NCBI GenBank assembly: GCA_021373185.1
Contig: JAJFTF010000007.1
Coordinates: forward strand, 52,829-116,828
Direction of reading: 5' to 3'
DNA length: 64,000 nt
Origin: Betaproteobacteria bacterium
Lineage (GTDB): Bacteria > Pseudomonadota > Gammaproteobacteria > Burkholderiales > Sulfuricellaceae
Shown: positions 18,956-25,668 of the stretch, piece by piece
Position numbering within the stretch: position 1 is the stretch's first letter
Layout: every line of letters begins with the position of its first letter
The notes under the pieces: model-generated
The model's database searches: none
What the model saw: the letters and a program-made list of their open reading frames with translations, nothing else
What the model was told of the DNA's origin: nothing
Program-made: the position numbers and the translations under genes

Positions 18956-20298
18956 TAATCGCTCCCCTTTCTAGTCAATAAACCAAGCAAGAAATAACCC
19001 GTAGAAAGGTACAAAATCACCCCTAAAATATCGCGTATTGCATCCACCACAGGACACCAGTCATAAGAGGCCGTATGGCCCTTATATGGCGTCATGACAA
19101 GAGGTGTGCAGGACATACCGGCAGGAAGAACAGGCGCGAATCCGAAGCCGAAACCGGCAAATGGATTTGAACCGGTAACACTATCAACATGCGTTTTAAC
19201 ATCATCAAGAAGCGCACCTAATTCGGTACTTGGCAAAGCATTAGTAGAAGAAAAATCTAAGGCTTGTTTAACCGCATCCAAATCGGTTTTGATTCCCTGT
19301 TGCGTAACTTCACGGTTGTAGTCAGTCGGGAAATCAATAGGAGCCGCTGGAGCCGCCGCCACAATAGTTGCTCCGGTTGCAGTGCCTACACCATTCACTT
19401 GAGTAGACGAAGAGCCGGAAACGGTAGCAGTACCACCGGCAGCGGCAGGAGTAAGGGTAATTGTCGTTACGGTGGACGTTTTGCCATCGGCATTGGCCGT
19501 TGTGGTTGTCACCGTCCGGGAACCGTCACCGTTGATGGTAATTTCGCTTTTTGTAGTGCTGCCCGGCGTCATGGTGCTGATTTTTGTCGGCGTCACCGTG
19601 GTGCCGGTTTTAGCAGCCAATTCGCCGCACTCTGGATCGTTTGGATCAATGGTAAAACCCGCCACATTCAGCAATATCTGGCAACGACCATCAGCAGGTT
19701 TTTGAACCAATGCGGCATTGGTTAAATTACAGGTAGAACCTGAAAGCGTATAACCGGCCTGACAAGTGGTAATTTTTGTAATTGTCAGCGTTGAATATAA
19801 CGAGCCATTGGCGTTATAAACCCCGCATTGAGTGTCAGAAATATAGGCCGTATATTGAGGCGCAATACCCGCAAGAGCCGCATAAGACACGCAACTAGCG
19901 GCAGGACTGGCATTTTCGGATTGTGAATTTGAATTGGTGCGATATGTTATCGAACCAACACCGACAGAAGGAGGCGAAGGCTGTGCACTGTTGTTAATTG
20001 GTGGCGTGTAACCCGGTGGCGTATCAATAGGCCGATCACGAGTAGAACCGAGCGGAATATCCATAATGGAACCGGATTTATTACCAGCGCCAGAGGTTTT
20101 ACTGCCCATGTAAATAATGCCAGCGACAGAGCCAATCGTCAGAGCGGCAAGAGCATTTGAAGCGGTGGAACCCTCGGCAATAAGCATAACCCCCTCGGCA
20201 ATAAGAGGAAGGAAGGCACGAGCCGGAGCGGTAATTGTGGACAGGACAAAAAACAGGATGAACAGAGGCGCTATTTTTTTGGTGGTTTTTAAGCGCAT
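18955..20298 (-). CDS. pIII-like adsorption protein with TspB C-terminal domain
   Basis: 447 residues. It has an N-terminal signal peptide (about residues 1-28, ending PARA), a Ser/Thr/Gly-rich low-complexity middle (residues 90-320, many TVT/TTT runs), a Cys-containing C-terminal part (MSCTPLVMTPYKG, YDWCPVVDAIRDILG) and one final transmembrane helix with a short basic tail. This resembles neisserial TspB and pIII receptor-binding proteins. It should anchor at the virion tip and recognise the host pilus. Its start overlaps the upstream lipoprotein stop by 10 nt. Confidence 0.8.
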   Translation of the reverse strand: MRLKTTKKIAPLFILFFVLSTITAPARAFLPLIAEGVMLIAEGSTASNALAALTIGSVAGIIYMGSKTSGAGNKSGSIMDIPLGSTRDRPIDTPPGYTPPINNSAQPSPPSVGVGSITYRTNSNSQSENASPAASCVSYAALAGIAPQYTAYISDTQCGVYNANGSLYSTLTITKITTCQAGYTLSGSTCNLTNAALVQKPADGRCQILLNVAGFTIDPNDPECGELAAKTGTTVTPTKISTMTPGSTTKSEITINGDGSRTVTTTTANADGKTSTVTTITLTPAAAGGTATVSGSSSTQVNGVGTATGATIVAAAPAAPIDFPTDYNREVTQQGIKTDLDAVKQALDFSSTNALPSTELGALLDDVKTHVDSVTGSNPFAGFGFGFAPVLPAGMSCTPLVMTPYKGHTASYDWCPVVDAIRDILGVILYLSTGYFLLGLLTRKGSD

Positions 20299-20450
20299 TT
20301 TTGGCTCAGTTCAATAGATGAATGGCGGGTGTTGAATTCTTCCCATTTTTTGTTGAATTCTTGCCAGCTTTCCTCTGGCCCACGAGGAGAGGCGCACCCC
20401 GCCAAAAGCACACAGAGAATCAATGCAATTTTGGAGAGGTGCGAGGCCAT
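20289..20450 (-). CDS. Small phage lipoprotein (53 residues)
   Basis: Found by reading the minus strand directly. It begins MASHLSKIALILCVLLAGC and ends SIELSQKCA. The lipobox LLAGC (Cys19) predicts signal peptidase II processing, leaving a 35-residue lipoprotein with an amphipathic WQEFNKKWEEFN segment. A weak AAGG stands 10 nt before the ATG. It lies tightly between the major coat gene (ends 3 nt before) and the pIII-like gene (10-nt overlap), so it is in the virion operon. Possible roles: membrane-anchored assembly aid, lysis-free export or exclusion of related phages. Confidence 0.65.
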   Translation of the reverse strand: MASHLSKIALILCVLLAGCASPRGPEESWQEFNKKWEEFNTRHSSIELSQKCA

Positions 20451-20452
20451 GA

Positions 20453-20674
20453 TTAAACGGCCTTATGACCCATTTTCTTGACCAGACTGATGCCGAGGCC
20501 AAGGAACATGATCGCCACTACCGCACCGGTAACGATACCGGCCAAAGTGGTGGCGTCTGCTACCAAGCCAGTGACGCCGGTTTGGACAGCAGGGTCAACG
20601 GCAGCTTGTGCAGACGACACGGCCAAAGCGGCCAAACCAGCAACGGCAACAGCAATTTTATTGGTACGTTTCAT
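20453..20674 (-). CDS. Major coat protein (pVIII-like)
   Basis: 73 residues from the ATG at 20674, which has GGGAG upstream; the frame extends to a GTG at 20689 that overlaps this ribosome site. A signal peptide of 24 residues (…VSSAQA) is followed by a 49-residue mature chain with a hydrophobic helix (IVTGAVVAIMFLGLGI) and a basic end (LVKKMGHKA), exactly the plan of filamentous phage major coat proteins. Should be the most abundant product of the prophage when active. Confidence 0.9.
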   Translation of the reverse strand: MKRTNKIAVAVAGLAALAVSSAQAAVDPAVQTGVTGLVADATTLAGIVTGAVVAIMFLGLGISLVKKMGHKAV

Positions 20675-20692
20675 TTCAACTTCTCCCACAAA

Positions 20693-20803
20693 TTACAGCG
20701 TTGAAGATATGAAGTGCTTGACCGTCTTGATACCACGGCCAAACACCCAACCAAGGCCGAACGCTGATAACAGCCCAGATAAGAGAAGGAGCCAATTGTT
20801 CAA
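20693..20803 (-). CDS. 36-residue hydrophobic phage protein, minor coat (pVII/pIX-like) candidate
   Basis: A TTG start overlaps the TGA of the upstream gene (TTGA), with GGGAG 8-12 nt before it. The product is NNWLLLLSGLLSAFGLGWVF then GRGIKTVKHFISSTL: a single hydrophobic helix and a basic tail. pVII and pIX are 32-33 residue membrane proteins encoded next to gVIII in Ff phages, matching the position here. Too short for certainty, but the coupling and the fit between neighbours support it. Confidence 0.6.
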   Translation of the reverse strand: MNNWLLLLSGLLSAFGLGWVFGRGIKTVKHFISSTL

Positions 20804-21114
20804 GTCAAGGCTCCCAAAATTGCGCCAACAGCGAAGCAGAGAACAAAGCCGGTAGCACCGACGATATCCGCAACCGGCATGTTGAAATTACTTTGATAGT
20901 TGCAAACAGATGGATAAACCGTGCCAGACGAAGTAGTACCATTGCCGCCATTTTTGACGGTATAAGCAATCGACCCCGCCCCAACGTTAGGCACATTAGA
21001 AACAAGCGAATATAAAACCCCCGCTTGCTGTTGCGGATAATGACCAGACCACGCAGCCGCAGCATCATTCAACGAGGTATAACAAGTCGAGTCGATTTGA
21101 TAACCCGTACTCAT
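20800..21114 (-). CDS. Prophage protein with C-terminal transmembrane helix
   Basis: 104 residues with no N-terminal signal. Polar first 75 residues with two Cys-containing segments (STCYTSLND, YPSVCNYQ), then a C-terminal membrane helix (VADIVGATGFVLCFAVGAILG). Repeated small genes of this type occur between the ssDNA-binding and coat genes of betaproteobacterial inoviruses. Linked by 4-nt ATGA to the upstream gene and by TTGA to the downstream one. Function not known. Confidence 0.6.
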   Translation of the reverse strand: MSTGYQIDSTCYTSLNDAAAAWSGHYPQQQAGVLYSLVSNVPNVGAGSIAYTVKNGGNGTTSSGTVYPSVCNYQSNFNMPVADIVGATGFVLCFAVGAILGALT

Positions 21115-21311
21115 TCGCCAACTTTCGGTATTTCAAAAAATGTGTGCACCTCGAAATCATCGCCAAGGGCATCATGCGCAGTTTCCACGGCGTGATCTAT
21201 ATCCGGCGCACGACCGGCAAGCCGGAGCGAATGCGCAAAACCAAGATCATTAGTCAGGAAATGCCCCGATGAACGGCACTGAATGACATAGACCCGCCGC
21301 AGATTCATCAT
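21111..21311 (-). CDS. Small hypothetical prophage protein
   Basis: 66 residues, no signal peptide or membrane segment. An N-terminal basic strand (NLRRVYVIQCRSSGHFLT) and a C-terminal acidic, aromatic part (DDFEVHTFFEIPKVG). No family recognised. Sits 1 nt after the ssDNA-binding gene and overlaps the next gene by 4 nt. Confidence 0.5.
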   Translation of the reverse strand: MMNLRRVYVIQCRSSGHFLTNDLGFAHSLRLAGRAPDIDHAVETAHDALGDDFEVHTFFEIPKVGE

Positions 21312-21312
21312 T

Positions 21313-21633
21313 TTATTTAACTACCGCAGAAGCCGGTTTTTCAACAGAAATCGGCTTGCATGACAGGATGCGCTGTTTCGTGGTTTTGCCAGTTGTCACC
21401 AGTTCCATTTCCAGCGCCGCCATGAAAGGAAAGGAAACCCCGGCCTTTTCCATACGGAGATATTCAGCAGACGTGCCAAACTCATAAGGCGTAGTACAAC
21501 TGCCCATAGCCGCACCCTTGGATGTATCAAGCTCAGACTCGACAAACATTTTGGTAAAGTCATAAGCCACGCCTTCAACGGTATCTTTGAAGTGAGTCAT
21601 GCCACGAACCATTGCTTGAGTTGAAAACTTCAT
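21313..21633 (-). CDS. Putative ssDNA-binding protein (pV-like)
   Basis: 106 residues, no signal peptide. Size and position straight after the replication initiator match the gene V type protein that coats phage ssDNA and switches replication to packaging. The chain is compatible with a small beta-rich fold (VEGVAYDFTKMFVES, SFPFMAALEMELVTTGKTTKQRILSC). The assignment rests on position, size and this pattern. An AGGAG ribosome site precedes the ATG. Confidence 0.6.
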   Translation of the reverse strand: MKFSTQAMVRGMTHFKDTVEGVAYDFTKMFVESELDTSKGAAMGSCTTPYEFGTSAEYLRMEKAGVSFPFMAALEMELVTTGKTTKQRILSCKPISVEKPASAVVK

Positions 21634-21733
21634 TTTTAAATCTCCTGTATTGCGGTTAAAAACCTTTTGCCCCGAACCCCGCCTATTCGAGAGGTGAATT
21701 TATTTCGTTACATCCAACGAATCGTTTAAACGG

Positions 21734-22951
21734 CTATGTGAAAGCCCTATCCAGCACCACATCAGGATGCAATTTTTCCAAGATTCTTTTATGAATTGAA
21801 ACCGGCGAATTGTGGAAAGATGGCACCACCAGACGAGCAGGCATTTTTTTGAAGATAGCGATTTTTTCAACCAACTTTTCCGCCCCGCCTTCCACCTCTG
21901 CCACTACCGCTAAAGCCGAGCCACATTGACGCACAAGCCATTCACACATGGCGTCATAGGTGATTTCTGTAGTTTTGGTTTGAGTTTTAATGCGGCATTG
22001 CTCTTTCTCAATCCACGTCAGCGCAGGATAGGTGGCAGCGAGATATGCGCCAGCATTGAGCAAAATGTCGAATGGAATTACACGATCAACGGATTTAATT
22101 TCCACTTCGACCCGGCACCAAGGTGAGGTTTTATCGCCTAACTGTTTACCCTTTTCGTATATCCGGCCAAACTTGCCAGAGACACGCTGGCCGACATTAA
22201 AAGTACGGCCTTTACCGTTTGGCTTTAGCCAGTTCCCCCGCTGTTCACAGTCAGGAACGGTTTTACCGACAAAGGTGTATTTGCCTTTCTTGAAATCCTT
22301 GAGTGCCTTGTCAACGGAATAAACACCCTCAAAATCATCATGGGCAACATCAACACGAGTTAAACGTGGCTGTTGCGCGGTAGTCAGAAAGTCATAGAGT
22401 CGCTTTTCCCAACCGGACACCGCCGCCGCCAAACCTGTGCCTGTGATCTGGACAAGCACCGTATTTTTTTGACCACCATGACAGAGCAGGCCGAAGTTAT
22501 CGCCAATAACAAAGGATTTTTTGTAGAAGTGCCGACCACTTGAATTTTGTTTGGCGATACCGAAACCAAATATTTTTTGACAGATAAAGGAAAACGACAA
22601 AATCAATTCTTGATCGTTCACCACTATTTGATTATTGAAGGTTTTGGCCGTTGATTCGTGGACGGTGAAATGCACCCAATCAATAAAGCCGTTTTTTCCA
22701 CCATAACCAAAGCGTTTTTGAATGATTAAAGGTTTGCCACTATGTGTATGAATTAATTTAACAAATCCTTCATGATCCTGATTTTCTTCCCCCCGTGTTA
22801 CAAGTGGGGCGCTATCGGCGGCGGTCGCTCCGCTCGTTCCTCGCACAGCGCCCGCCGCCTCTTGCTTTAGCTGACTAAAATCAACTTGTGCAGAGGCAAT
22901 AAGCTGTTTGTAGGATTCGCTATCTAATCCCGGATGACGCATGGCAACCAT
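21734..22951 (-). CDS. Rolling-circle replication initiation protein (Rep_trans type)
   Basis: 405 residues from the ATG at 22951, chosen because GGGGGA lies 7 nt upstream and the start overlaps the previous stop (TAATG); an ATG at 22966 would sit over that ribosome site. Motifs of the replication initiation factor family are visible: WVHFTVHES, TRVDVAHDDFEGVYSVDKAL (metal-binding/catalytic region) and LRKYEKGKQLGDKTSPWCRVEVE-like GRIYEKGKQLGD. It should nick the plus-strand origin to start phage replication, the role of pII. Confidence 0.85.
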   Translation of the reverse strand: MVAMRHPGLDSESYKQLIASAQVDFSQLKQEAAGAVRGTSGATAADSAPLVTRGEENQDHEGFVKLIHTHSGKPLIIQKRFGYGGKNGFIDWVHFTVHESTAKTFNNQIVVNDQELILSFSFICQKIFGFGIAKQNSSGRHFYKKSFVIGDNFGLLCHGGQKNTVLVQITGTGLAAAVSGWEKRLYDFLTTAQQPRLTRVDVAHDDFEGVYSVDKALKDFKKGKYTFVGKTVPDCEQRGNWLKPNGKGRTFNVGQRVSGKFGRIYEKGKQLGDKTSPWCRVEVEIKSVDRVIPFDILLNAGAYLAATYPALTWIEKEQCRIKTQTKTTEITYDAMCEWLVRQCGSALAVVAEVEGGAEKLVEKIAIFKKMPARLVVPSFHNSPVSIHKRILEKLHPDVVLDRAFT

Positions 22952-23211
22952 TAAGCATTCCCCCATTTGTCGAATACATTGCCGTCACGGTCGGTCAATT
23001 CGGATATGGCCTTGAAATCGCCATACACAACCAGACTCAGGAGCGGAACGGAAAAGCCATCCAAATGACACTTGGTAACCAGATCATGAAACTGAAGACG
23101 TTCTGAATCCGTAGAATCCTCAGCGAACACCCGACCAAGCCGCCGATTGAATACCTGAACACGAAGCCTAAGCAACTGCCGAAAATGAATTTGCGCCGTT
23201 TCAGAAAGCAT
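22951..23211 (-). CDS. Hypothetical prophage protein upstream of Rep
   Basis: 86 residues, predicted helical, basic N-half (HFRQLLRLRVQVFNRRLGRVF) and a mixed C-half. No family recognised. First gene of the minus-strand phage operon; its TAA overlaps the Rep ATG, so it probably controls or assists Rep translation. Preceded by the inverted-repeat region at 23212-23411. Confidence 0.55.
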   Translation of the reverse strand: MLSETAQIHFRQLLRLRVQVFNRRLGRVFAEDSTDSERLQFHDLVTKCHLDGFSVPLLSLVVYGDFKAISELTDRDGNVFDKWGNA

Positions 23212-23411
23212 TTATAAATCCCCAGATATAAAGGCGCGTTCTGGTTTAGGTTTTAGGGGATGGAATCGTTACAGACGAAACCGAAGCCGAAACCAGAACG
23301 CCAGAAAAGATTACTTCACTTGGCAAGTGAATATCAAGTGTCAGATGATTGTTGAAAATTAGTAAAAACTAATCTATAACGAAATCTCACTACTTCATCG
23401 GGGGATGGAAA
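23212..23411. promoter_or_regulatory. Divergent control region of the prophage with three inverted repeats
   Basis: Lies between the Rep operon (leftward) and the HTH gene (rightward). It contains a 12-bp perfect repeat GCGTTCTGGTTT (23236-23247) facing AAACCAGAACGC (23290-23301), a hairpin TTCACTT-GGC-AAGTGAA (23315-23331) and a palindrome ATTAGT-AAAA-ACTAAT (23358-23373). These are candidate operators for the HTH protein and/or parts of the phage origin. Confidence 0.5.
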
Positions 23412-23795
23412 ATGAAAACCACAATTGAATGGCTGAATGACGTGAAAGCCGCGCACAGCTTGACTTCCGATTACCAACTGTCGAAGTTTTTAGGCGTAAC
23501 CGCTCAGTGCATCAGCGTAAGCATGAAAGGCCATACTTTTTTGAGCGACGACACCGCGATCAAGGTGGCAAAAGCACTGGGAATTGACCCGGCCATTGTC
23601 ATGGCATCGGTGCATTATGAACGGGCGAAAAAAGCCCCGGAAAAAGATATTTGGCGCGGAATTTTTGAACGGCTTGGCGGCCTGGCAGCCGCACTGGTAT
23701 TGGGTTTGACGTTTATCCCCTACGCCCCTGACGCAAGCGCAACAACGTTCAATAAAGAAGTATCAAATATATACATTATGCGAAGTAATTTGTAA
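23412..23795 (+). CDS. Membrane-anchored HTH regulator-like protein (DUF3693-like) ending in the attachment site
   Basis: 127 residues. Residues 1-65 form a Cro/CI-like HTH (DYQLSKFLGVTAQCISVSMKGH, DDTAIKVAKALGID). Residues about 90-108 (RLGGLAAALVLGLTFIPYAP) are a hydrophobic, probably transmembrane, segment. It is transcribed away from the Rep operon in the place where filamentous phages keep their repressor. The last codons (NIYIMRS) are read from the att site, and the final two plus the stop come from host DNA. In a circular phage the same frame would run 37 more residues before a stop at 16533-16535. Confidence 0.7.
   Translation: MKTTIEWLNDVKAAHSLTSDYQLSKFLGVTAQCISVSMKGHTFLSDDTAIKVAKALGIDPAIVMASVHYERAKKAPEKDIWRGIFERLGGLAAALVLGLTFIPYAPDASATTFNKEVSNIYIMRSNL
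23759..23786 (-). other. Right prophage attachment site (dif-like, degenerate XerD arm)
   Basis: Minus-strand reading: XerC arm ACTTCGCATAA (23776-23786) and central TGTATA (23770-23775) are identical to the dif copy. The XerD arm is TATTTGATACT (23759-23769), matching the consensus at only about 4 of 11 positions. This is the structure of phage-derived sites used by XerC-first integration, which leave one working dif beside the prophage. Confidence 0.8.
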
Positions 23796-23851
23796 GCCAA
23801 ATCCCTGCGTTCGAGGGGTATCGTCGCCCTAAGCATGATCAAAAATCGCTA

Positions 23852-24505
23852 TCATTCCCGCCTTTGGCTGGCCGTTGTCAGCGCATCTGCGATATCAGTA
23901 TTGCCGCTTTCCAGGGCCAGTTCCAGAGCGGTATGGCCATTCAGGTTTTTAATGCGGGTATCGGCATGGTATTGAATTAAAACTTTAACAACTTCAGCAT
24001 GGCCGTTTTTTGCTGCCAGCATCAATGCGGTCGTGCCATTATCGAGTGCCGTATTTGCATCTAAGCCTTTTTCCAATAATTGTTCGACAATAGCGTGATG
24101 GCCAGAAAATGCTGCATAGTGCATCGGCGTCCAACCTTGGCCGGTTGCTGATATGTCGGCCCCCAAGGCAAGCAAAGTGTTGATGATTTGGGTATGTCCT
24201 TTGAGAGCGGCAAGCATTATGGCTGTTTCGCCAAATTGATTTCTGGCATTAAGTTTCGCTCCGGCCTGATAAAGTTTGCGCAAAATTGCATCATTTCCCT
24301 CGCGTGCGGCGATCATTATTGCAGTATTCCCATTAACATCCATCACGTTGGCATCGACTCCTTGAGTAAGGAGGTTTTGGATGGCATTAGTGTTGCCCAT
24401 GTTTAATGCAGAAAAGAAATCATCGATGTGATCACTGCCTGAGAATGCATTGTTAATGCAAAATACAAACAATAACAACGTGTTAACAATGTGTTTTCTA
24501 AACAT
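23852..24505 (-). CDS. Secreted ankyrin-repeat protein
   Basis: 217 residues: signal peptide (about residues 1-22, HIVNTLLLFVFCINNAFS) and then about five ankyrin repeats, with visible cores such as NTAIMIAAREGNDAILRKL, WTPMHYAAFSGHHAIVEQLL and TTALMLAAKNGHAEVVKVLI. Probably periplasmic and a protein-protein interaction module; partner unknown. It is the first host gene right of the prophage and its start overlaps the tatD end by 8 nt, so it belongs to the tatD operon. Confidence 0.85.
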   Translation of the reverse strand: MFRKHIVNTLLLFVFCINNAFSGSDHIDDFFSALNMGNTNAIQNLLTQGVDANVMDVNGNTAIMIAAREGNDAILRKLYQAGAKLNARNQFGETAIMLAALKGHTQIINTLLALGADISATGQGWTPMHYAAFSGHHAIVEQLLEKGLDANTALDNGTTALMLAAKNGHAEVVKVLIQYHADTRIKNLNGHTALELALESGNTDIADALTTASQRRE

Positions 24506-25265
24506 TTATTTTAAATAGCCTGGCAAAATTTTGAGTGGTGGCCTCCCCCAGCTCTTTGGCGCTGATCCCTCGCAGTAATGCGATTTCTTCTGCGACATAT
24601 TTTACGTAGGCCGGTTGATTGGTTTTCCCCCGGAACGGGGTTGGAGCAAGATAGGGGGAATCGGTTTCAATCAGCACCTTTTCCAGCGCGATTTTTTGCG
24701 CCACATCCTTGATCTGGAGGGCTTTTTTAAATGTCACGATGCCGGAAAATGAAATATGGAAATTCAGTGCAATGGCTTGTTCCGCCACGTCCAAGGTTTC
24801 AGTGAAACAGTGCATCACTCCACCCACGGTCGAGGCGCCCTCCTCTTCCATGATGCGCAAGGTGTCGATTGCGGCTTCGCGAGTGTGGATGATTAGTGGT
24901 TTTCCGCAGAGTTTTGCGGCACGGATGTGGTTGCGAAAGCGATTCCTTTGCCATTCCAGGTCGCCTTTCAGCCTGAAGTAGTCCAGGCCGGTTTCTCCAA
25001 TTGCGATTACCTTGGGATGGTCAGCTAATTTAGCCAGTTCCTCGACTGTTGGTTCTTTTTCGTCCTCGTAATCCGGGTGCACGCCAACCGATGCGTAGAT
25101 ATTCGGGTAGCTTTCCGCCAAGGCGATAATTTGATGAAAATCAGGCAGATTGACGCTCACGCACAATGCGAGGGCAACGCCGTTAATTTCCATGTTGGCG
25201 AGTATTTCAGGCAGGTTCGATGTGAACTCTGGAAAATTCAAATGGCAGTGGGAATCGACTAGCAT
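24498..25265 (-). CDS. tatD: TatD-family metal-dependent deoxyribonuclease
   Basis: 255 residues. TIM-barrel amidohydrolase fold with metal ligands in DSHCHLNF (N-terminus), the Glu in AIGETGLDYF, His in IIHTREAA and MHCFTET, and Asp in IETDSPYLAP. Normal length. It follows pilZ in the widely conserved tmk-holB-pilZ-tatD order. Acts as a 3'-5' nuclease in DNA repair. Confidence 0.93.
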   Translation of the reverse strand: MLVDSHCHLNFPEFTSNLPEILANMEINGVALALCVSVNLPDFHQIIALAESYPNIYASVGVHPDYEDEKEPTVEELAKLADHPKVIAIGETGLDYFRLKGDLEWQRNRFRNHIRAAKLCGKPLIIHTREAAIDTLRIMEEEGASTVGGVMHCFTETLDVAEQAIALNFHISFSGIVTFKKALQIKDVAQKIALEKVLIETDSPYLAPTPFRGKTNQPAYVKYVAEEIALLRGISAKELGEATTQNFARLFKINV

Positions 25266-25305
25266 GATTTACAGTGGTGTGGTCGCCGGTATGGGGGCTT
25301 TGAAG

Positions 25306-25668
25306 TTACATAGTGTGGGTTGGTCGGGAGGCCTTGCTGCCCCCGAGCAAGGCCTCAATTTTATTGCGTACGGTAATGCCGCTTTCGTTGTCGCTAAACT
25401 GTACGCCCACACCTTGAACCTTGTTGCCCTGCGCTCCCTCTGGGGTAATCCAGACAACACGACCGGCAACCGGCAGTTTGTTGGGGTCTCCCATCAGGGA
25501 TAGCAACATGAAGACTTCATCGCCCAATTGATAGGGTTTGGCGGTGGGAATGAAGATGCCGCCGCCCTTCAAGTAGGGCATATAAGCAGCATACAGCGCA
25601 GATTTTTCTTTGATGCTCAAGGAAAGGACGCCTGGGCGTGGCGCGATGGAGCCCTGCAGTTCAGACAT
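25306..25668 (-). CDS. pilZ: PilZ-domain protein (type IV pilus type)
   Basis: 120 residues from the ATG at 25668, with an AGGA 10 nt upstream; it overlaps the holB end by 8 nt. The chain carries the beta-barrel pattern of pilus PilZ proteins: GGGIFIPTAKPYQLGDEVFMLL, VAGRVVWITPEG and GVGVQFSDNES. The Arg-rich c-di-GMP motif (RxxxR) is absent, as in Pseudomonas PilZ, which acts in pilus assembly with PilB/FimX and not as a simple c-di-GMP receptor. The filamentous phage nearby may use such pili as its receptor (inference). Confidence 0.85.
   Translation of the reverse strand: MSELQGSIAPRPGVLSLSIKEKSALYAAYMPYLKGGGIFIPTAKPYQLGDEVFMLLSLMGDPNKLPVAGRVVWITPEGAQGNKVQGVGVQFSDNESGITVRNKIEALLGGSKASRPTHTM

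Larger units (their letters stand above)
16405..23786 (-). mobile_element. Filamentous (Inoviridae-like) prophage integrated at dif
   Basis: About 7.4 kb between two copies of a 19-bp direct repeat, ATATACATTATGCGAAGTA (16404-16422 and 23769-23787), which is the dif core. The gene content is that of a filamentous phage: rolling-circle replication protein, ssDNA-binding protein candidate, small coat proteins, TspB/pIII-like adsorption protein, pVI-like protein and Zot/pI, all on the minus strand. Plus-strand genes at the two ends encode a XafT-like Xer activator and an HTH protein. No integrase is encoded, so it is an IMEX (integrative mobile element exploiting Xer). The sequence looks AT-richer than its flanks. 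All expected modules seem intact. Confidence 0.9.

Noticed and set aside
20311..20502. 63-residue minus-strand frame near the coat protein gene
   Set aside because: It overlaps the coat gene end and is out of frame with the lipoprotein at 20289-20450, which has a signal, lipobox and tight spacing.
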